From positions 111,199-175,198 of the forward strand of contig CAWFYC010000027.1 of assembly GCA_963819855.1 (NCBI GenBank): a stretch of 64,000 nt of DNA. The letters run 5' to 3'. The notes under the pieces were generated by a model that worked only from the letters and a program-made list of their open reading frames with translations, did not search any database and was not told where the DNA came from. The DNA comes from JAMXLO01 sp963819855 (GTDB lineage Bacteria; Pseudomonadota; Alphaproteobacteria; Acetobacterales; Acetobacteraceae). A program made the translations under genes and the position numbers. Of the stretch, positions 59,778 through 64,000 are shown piece by piece (positions within the stretch are counted from its first letter, which is position 1; every line of letters starts with the position of its first letter).

Positions 59778-62006
59778 TCCGACCACTGAAGAAATTTGGG
59801 GCGCATATGAGGTGATCGGCGCGGCCATGAGCGCGTGGAACGGCTCCGTCACCAACCGCGATATCGAGCGCCCCAAGGCGCGGATCGATGGCCACGGCGG
59901 CGACTTCACACCTGATCCCAATTGGCCGTCGATCCTCGAGCTAGCGACGCAGCTATGGGGCAAGCCGACATCGCGGAAATCGACCGAAGTCCGCTTCGGC
60001 ACCAATGGCGGCCGCAAAGTCTGGCCGCAGAAGAACACGTGGCACGACTTCGAGTTCGGGCGAGCATGGCGGCTATCTCGAGCTGCACCGCATGGCGACG
60101 GGTTCGCTCCCCGCCGCTGACATCAAACCCCAGCTGAAGCCGCCCCAGCAGAAGGCGCCAGGGCCTCACACACGGGCGGTAGTGCCGGAAAAAGGCGAGA
60201 CATGGGAGCCGATCGTCCCGCCGCCTGAAGACGTCCCTAAGCCCGATCTGGTCGGCTGCATTCCATACGAATACATCGGCGCCGATGGCCGGTTGCTTTT
60301 CTATCAACGTCGATTCGAGCCAAAGGGGCGGCGCAGAGTACTTCAAACCCCTGACCTTCGGGGTGCTGAATGGCAAGCGCGGCTGGCACGACAGAGGACC
60401 GGGGCATCCCTATCCGCTATTTCGCCTCGACAGGCTGACCACTGCGGATCCCGGTTCGACCGTCCTCGTGGTCGAGGGCGAGAAAGCCTGCATGGCGGCG
60501 GAGCGGCTGATTCCCGACTTCGTGGTGACAACGTGGCTGGGTGGATCAGGGTCAGTGAAGCACACCGATTGGTCACCCCTGCGCCGCTTCAAACGCGTGA
60601 TCTGGTGGGCCGATGCCGACAAGCGCGATCCCAAGCATCCCGACACATCAACTGGTGGTGAGAAAGCGACAGCCGCCTTCGTCGAATTGTTCCCCACCGC
60701 GACCCGGCTCGACACCACGGGCCTCGCCGATCTGAAGGACGGCTATGACGCCGCCGATTTGGCCCGCGACGAGTGCGACAATCCCGATGCATGGCTCGAG
60801 GCGCGGTTGCACCAGACAGCACCGCAGCCCGACGAGGCCGATGACGGCGACGTACAGCTTGTCTCGCCGACCTTAACTCCGATCAGTCAGATTCCGCCGC
60901 GCCAATGGGCCTATGGTCGGTTCATGCTGTTCGGCAGCGCCGCTGTCATCGGCGCAATGGATGGCGCCGGCAAGGGGCTGATCGGCGTCGCGATTGCACT
61001 CGCATTCATCACTGGCAAGCCTCTGCTTGGCGAGAAGGTATGGCGCACCGGTCCGGTCGTGATCATCTCCTACGAGGACGACATCGACGAGTGGCGCCGG
61101 CGCTTCGCCGCCGCATGCATCCAACATGGACTTCGACTTTGAGACCGTGATGCTGAGCATCCACTTCCTGACCAAGCGTGACGGCCGGGTGGTCCTAGCT
61201 CAACGCACCTCCGACGGCCTGATCTATCCTGACACCACCCGCATCATCCACCTGATCAGGTCAGCGGGCATTGCGCTGCTGATCGTTGATCCGTTCAACA
61301 ACGCTCATGCGCTGGAAGACGGTAATAACAACGTCGCCATCGCTGCGGTGGCGCAGGAGGTGTCGCAGGTCGCCGGGCGTCTGGCGTAGCGGCGCTGGTG
61401 CTGCATCACCTGCGCAAAGGGTCGATCGGCAGCATCGACGACCTGATGGGCGCGGTCGCACTGCGAGCAAACTTCCGAAGTTGCCGCGTCCTAGCCCAGA
61501 TGACCGGGGAGGAGGCCGAGCAACTCTCGATCACCGAGCATTGGCGATATCTCCGCGTTGCCGGGACGAAGGAAAACTACGCGCCGCCGCCCGACAGAGC
61601 GATGTGGTTTCAGAAAGTGAGCCTGCGGCTGGAAAATCCTGCCGGCATCTATGACCTCGGCGACGAGGTGGGCGCAGTAATCAGGTGGATGCCACCTTCA
61701 CCGTTCGAGGGGCTCGGCTACACCGAATTGCATGCCGTGTTCGACGCACTCCGTGCCCCCCACAGCCCGACCAAGCAGGTCAAAGCGATCCCGTGGGCAG
61801 GCAAACCGCTGATGGACTTAACCGGCCGAACCGAGGCCCAGGCCAAGAGAATACTCAACCAGTGGTTGCGATCTGGCGTCCTGGTCCGGGGCGAACCGGT
61901 GCAGACCGCGCATCGCCACGAGGCGCAGACGGTGACGCCGGACCCCGCCAAAGTCGCCGCCATTCTGGGTCCCCTAGCAGCCGGCCGGCAGCCTCCAAAT
62001 GAGTGA
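59770..62006 (+). pseudogene. Primase (Toprim)-helicase (RepA/RecA-like) gene broken by four frameshifts
   Basis: A single gene of about 745 codons can be reassembled. The N-terminus is MADPTTEEIWGAYEVI with a CHC2-like region ending NTWHDFEFG; a Toprim core follows (TVLVVEGEKACMAAERLIP, then VIWWADADKRDP). A RecA-like ATPase has Walker A GAMDGAGKG, VVIISYEDDIDEW and ALLIVDPFNNAH, then ALVLHHLRKG and a helical tail to 62006. The frame breaks at about 60058, 60325, 61128 and 61375, each at a run of G. It would replicate the element. It is either truly dead or the assembly has homopolymer errors. Confidence 0.8.
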
Positions 62007-62011
62007 AAGGA

Positions 62012-62146
62012 GAACTGCGCAAGAACTGCGCAAAGGCCCCGCAGAACTGCGCGCGCGCAGTTTGCGCACTTCTCCCTATACCTACGGTATAGATAGGGAA
62101 CAGCGGCGAGAACTGCACACGCCAGAGAACTGCGCGAGAACTGCGC
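62012..62146. repeat. Iteron-like cluster, candidate replication origin
   Basis: GAACTGCGC occurs directly at 62012, 62023, 62044, 62127 and 62138, with a variant at 62109 and an inverted partial copy at 62055-62063. Two pairs are spaced exactly 11 bp, one helical turn. Between the groups is CTATACC-TAC-GGTATAG, a 7-bp palindrome in an A/T-richer patch. It starts 6 bp after the primase-helicase gene, a common place for an origin. Confidence 0.55.
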
Positions 62147-62217
62147 AACGCATCGTCACGTCGCGTCGTGACCTCGCTGTTTGGACCCCGCAGGGGGTGC
62201 GCTCTACGCGCGCACAC

Positions 62218-62240
62218 CCCCCGCCCTTGGGGGGCGGGGG
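62218..62240. terminator. Strong GC hairpin
   Basis: A 9-bp stem CCCCCGCCC/GGGCGGGGG with a 5-base loop, about 70 bp past the last iteron. It could end transcription of the replication gene or be a structural part of an origin. No T-run. Confidence 0.4.
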
Positions 62241-62758
62241 AGCCTGGGGCCCGAACCGGGACACCGGCCCGAGATCACCCCGGCACAAACTGCGCAGCCC
62301 TCCCTGCAGCACAACCGTTGCGTGCTCCATGACCCCACCCCGAACAGCCGCCACGCGGGGTCAGGGCTTCCCGGCGGGAAGTATCGTCGCTCGTTCCGCG
62401 TGCGCTTCAGCCGACGGCCCCGCGTGTCGCACCCGCGGTGATCACCATGCCGGCCGACACCGCAGCTGCACTGAGTGCGCCATTCTAGAGCTGGAGTTGC
62501 TGACGCCGTGCTGGCAGAACCCTGCACAGTTCCACGAGCGCAAGAGCGAGGTCCTGGCCGAGTTGCGCGCCATCGCCAGGAACCCGGCGCTGGTGCGGAC
62601 CATCGTCCGGTTCGGGCCCGCTCCCGGTGTCGCACCGCCGCCAACATCGAGCCACACCACTCCCCCCACACTCTCCCACGCCGGCCCGCCAGGCGGCACC
62701 GCTACCCTCACCCGGGCCTGGCTCCAGCCGGGCAATCCGTTCTCGGCCTCGAGGTCCC
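62241..62758. other. Stretch without a confident gene before the methylase
   Basis: About 520 bp. One fragment (62491-62640) reads LELLTPCWQNPAQFHERKSEVLAELRAIARNPALVRTIVRFG, which has coding-like composition. However, it has only a TTG or CTG start, and its frame runs on into the methylase without stopping. It may be the start of a broken gene. The rest is Pro/GC-rich with nothing recognised. Confidence 0.4.
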
Positions 62759-63313
62759 ATGACGCCGGCGGACTACTTGGATCGATTCCCGCTAGGCCAG
62801 GCCGGCGCGTTGCTAGTCGATCCGCCGTGGTTCTTCACGACTTACAGCGACAAGGGGAGGAAGAAGTCCGCCGATCGGCACTACCCCTGCATGGCCGTCG
62901 AGGAGATCAAGGCGCTGCCGGTCGCCACGCTGTGTGCCCCCGACTGCGCGTTGCACCTCTGGACCACGCAGGCGTTCGCCCAGATAGCGATGAGCGTGAT
63001 GAAGACGTGGGGCTTCACGTTCTCCTGCATGGGCGTCTGGGCGAAACAGTCGAAGACCGGAAGCAAGTGGCAATTCGGCACCGGTCACGTGCTGCGCAGC
63101 GCGGCCGAGTTCTACCTGGTCGGAAAGCGAGGACACCCGCGCCGCAACTCGCGCAGCGTGCGCAACCTGATCGTGGCCCCTGTGCGCGAGCACTCCCGCA
63201 AGCCGGACGAGATCTACGACCAGATTGAGGCGCTCTGGCCCGGCCCTTACGTGGAGCTGTTCGCCCGGCACCAGCGAGAGGGCTGGTTCAGCTGGGGCAA
63301 CGAACTGCGATGA
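62759..63313 (+). CDS. MT-A70 family DNA N6-adenine methyltransferase
   Basis: 184 aa from ATG 62759. GALLVDPPWFFTTYSDKG carries the DPPW catalytic motif. ALPVATLCAPDCALHLWTTQAF, WGFTFSCMGVWAKQ, GTGHVLRSAAEFYLVGKRG and REHSRKPDEIYDQIEALWPGPYVELFARHQREGWFSWGNEL complete the MT-A70 (Dam/Ime4-like) fold. It methylates adenine in DNA. No cognate restriction enzyme is near, so it is probably an orphan phage-type methylase protecting or marking element DNA. Confidence 0.93.
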   Translation: MTPADYLDRFPLGQAGALLVDPPWFFTTYSDKGRKKSADRHYPCMAVEEIKALPVATLCAPDCALHLWTTQAFAQIAMSVMKTWGFTFSCMGVWAKQSKTGSKWQFGTGHVLRSAAEFYLVGKRGHPRRNSRSVRNLIVAPVREHSRKPDEIYDQIEALWPGPYVELFARHQREGWFSWGNELR

Positions 63314-63346
63314 CCATCACCGACACTAACCAACAAAAGATAACCA

Positions 63347-63646
63347 ATGCCGACAACCATCACGACCGAGCAAGCCCGCGTCGCACTGGCACACCGCGGG
63401 TTCGACCAGTTGTCAGCCGAGACCGAACGGAAGTTCAAAGCCCGGATGCTTAAGCTGAAAGCCGACCCGCGCGCTACCAGCATCGAGGCGTTCGAAAAGC
63501 TGTGTCTACAGGACGACGAGTTGCTGAAGCTGACCGTCAGTCAGGTGTTGCACAAGGCATGGCGCGATGGGAACATCACATCAGGCGCCATCGCGACGAT
63601 CGAGGACGACGGCCGCGTGCGCTGGACGCTGCCGCAGTATGTGTGA
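63347..63646 (+). CDS. Small hypothetical protein of the element
   Basis: 99 aa, MPTTITTEQARVALAHRGFD, highly charged and helical (AETERKFKARMLKLKADPRA, EAFEKLCLQDDELLKLTVSQVLHKAWRDG). It ends with a beta-like RVRWTLPQYV. It lies 33 bp after the methylase on the same strand. No family recognised; the size and context are typical of phage early genes. Confidence 0.6.
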   Translation: MPTTITTEQARVALAHRGFDQLSAETERKFKARMLKLKADPRATSIEAFEKLCLQDDELLKLTVSQVLHKAWRDGNITSGAIATIEDDGRVRWTLPQYV

Positions 63647-63685
63647 GCCTCACCGGCCCAAGGCCGAGACTGCCTATCCCCTGCA

Positions 63686-63865
63686 ATGCCAGCCGACTGG
63701 CACGGCAGACCGCTGTGCGAGGGCTGTCGGTTGAGGCCGGCTACAACGGGATGGTTCTATGCCGAGCCCGATGTTGTGTGTTCGAGGGTGATCGCGGTCT
63801 GTGACCGTTGCTGGGAAGGCTTGGCAGAGACGGCCCTATGGATCGATGAGCAAATGAGGCACTGA
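63686..63865 (+). CDS. CxxC/CxxC mini-protein (zinc-ribbon-like)
   Basis: 59 aa, MPADWHGRPLCEGCRLRPAT to DEQMRH. Cys pairs CEGC near residue 11 and CDRC near residue 40, with two further flanking Cys/His residues, suggest a zinc knuckle or ribbon. It follows the 99-aa gene by 39 bp on the same strand. Zinc mini-proteins are frequent in phage and plasmid early operons. No ribosome site stands out. Confidence 0.5.
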   Translation: MPADWHGRPLCEGCRLRPATTGWFYAEPDVVCSRVIAVCDRCWEGLAETALWIDEQMRH

Positions 63866-64000
63866 TCGTAGGTGCGGCCGCTGCCGCATAGCGACCCATA
63901 TGACAAGTGCAAACCAAGAACGTAAGAGTATTCCGGCAGTCGGCGCGCGATGCGCTCAATTCTGCCAGACACGGGGGGTCTTACAGTAAGGCGATCTGAG

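Noticed and set aside
62012..62146. CRISPR-like array
   Set aside because: Repeats are only 9 bp with spacers of about 2-60 bp, and there are no cas genes; iterons fit better.

Overview
The window is GC-rich chromosomal DNA, and its gene content and gene order point to an alphaproteobacterium, probably a Rhodospirillales/Acetobacteraceae-type organism. The evidence is the ruvC-ruvA-ruvB-ybgC-tolQ-tolR order, the zapA/fthC neighbourhood with a possible 6S RNA between them, ymdB beside fthC, and a PQQ-type sugar dehydrogenase. Species cannot be named from this alone. Most of the window (about 0-57 kb) is ordinary chromosome with several scars of transposition and recombination. The last 7 kb is an integrated element.

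Layout. 0-8 kb, minus strand: Holliday-junction (ruvCAB) and Tol-Pal genes in one tight run. yebC, normally adjacent to ruvC, is pushed about 3.3 kb away by a toxin-antitoxin pair, a glutathione S-transferase and a membrane-protein gene split by a complete IS630-family element. 8-10.4 kb: a large GH15 glucoamylase. 10.4-13.1 kb: the 3' half of ymdB is present twice, flanking two small envelope genes, one of which is a membrane-anchored WYL-like protein. 13.1-17.2 kb: fthC, 6S RNA candidate, zapA, then fructose-bisphosphate aldolase, thiE and pdxJ. 17.4-21.2 kb: a polysaccharide flippase, a lipoprotein, msrA and trmO.

21.5-36.7 kb has a molybdenum and redox flavour. It holds an orphan xanthine-dehydrogenase-type Mo subunit, a DUF4213/DUF364 protein, a PQQ-like dehydrogenase, an aldo/keto reductase, two aldehyde dehydrogenases, a PEP-CTERM protein with a duplicated sulfite-oxidase-like domain, a DUF2325 protein, a molbindin, ModE, and a modABC molybdate transporter with a possible Mo-box. 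A broken IS1182-like element with long inverted arms follows, then uvrB.

40-47.5 kb: a DUF4286-like protein, a DMT exporter, a compact methyltransferase/GT2/SMR operon for lipid-linked sugar modification, selB, and an NCS2 permease. Next to the permease is a frameshifted fragment of a formate dehydrogenase major subunit, the usual client of SelB. 47.9-56.9 kb: a secreted metalloprotease, then a minus-strand run of esterase, quinone oxidoreductase, amidohydrolase, two NtaA/DszA-type flavin monooxygenases and a third LLM oxidoreductase. This looks like a catabolic cluster.

57-64 kb: tRNA-Ser(GCU), a tyrosine integrase, a broken excisionase-like gene, a Toprim-primase/RecA-helicase gene broken by four frameshifts, an iteron-like repeat cluster, an MT-A70 DNA adenine methylase and small phage-like ORFs, including a CxxC/CxxC mini-protein. 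This is a decaying or mis-sequenced integrative element whose far end lies outside the window.
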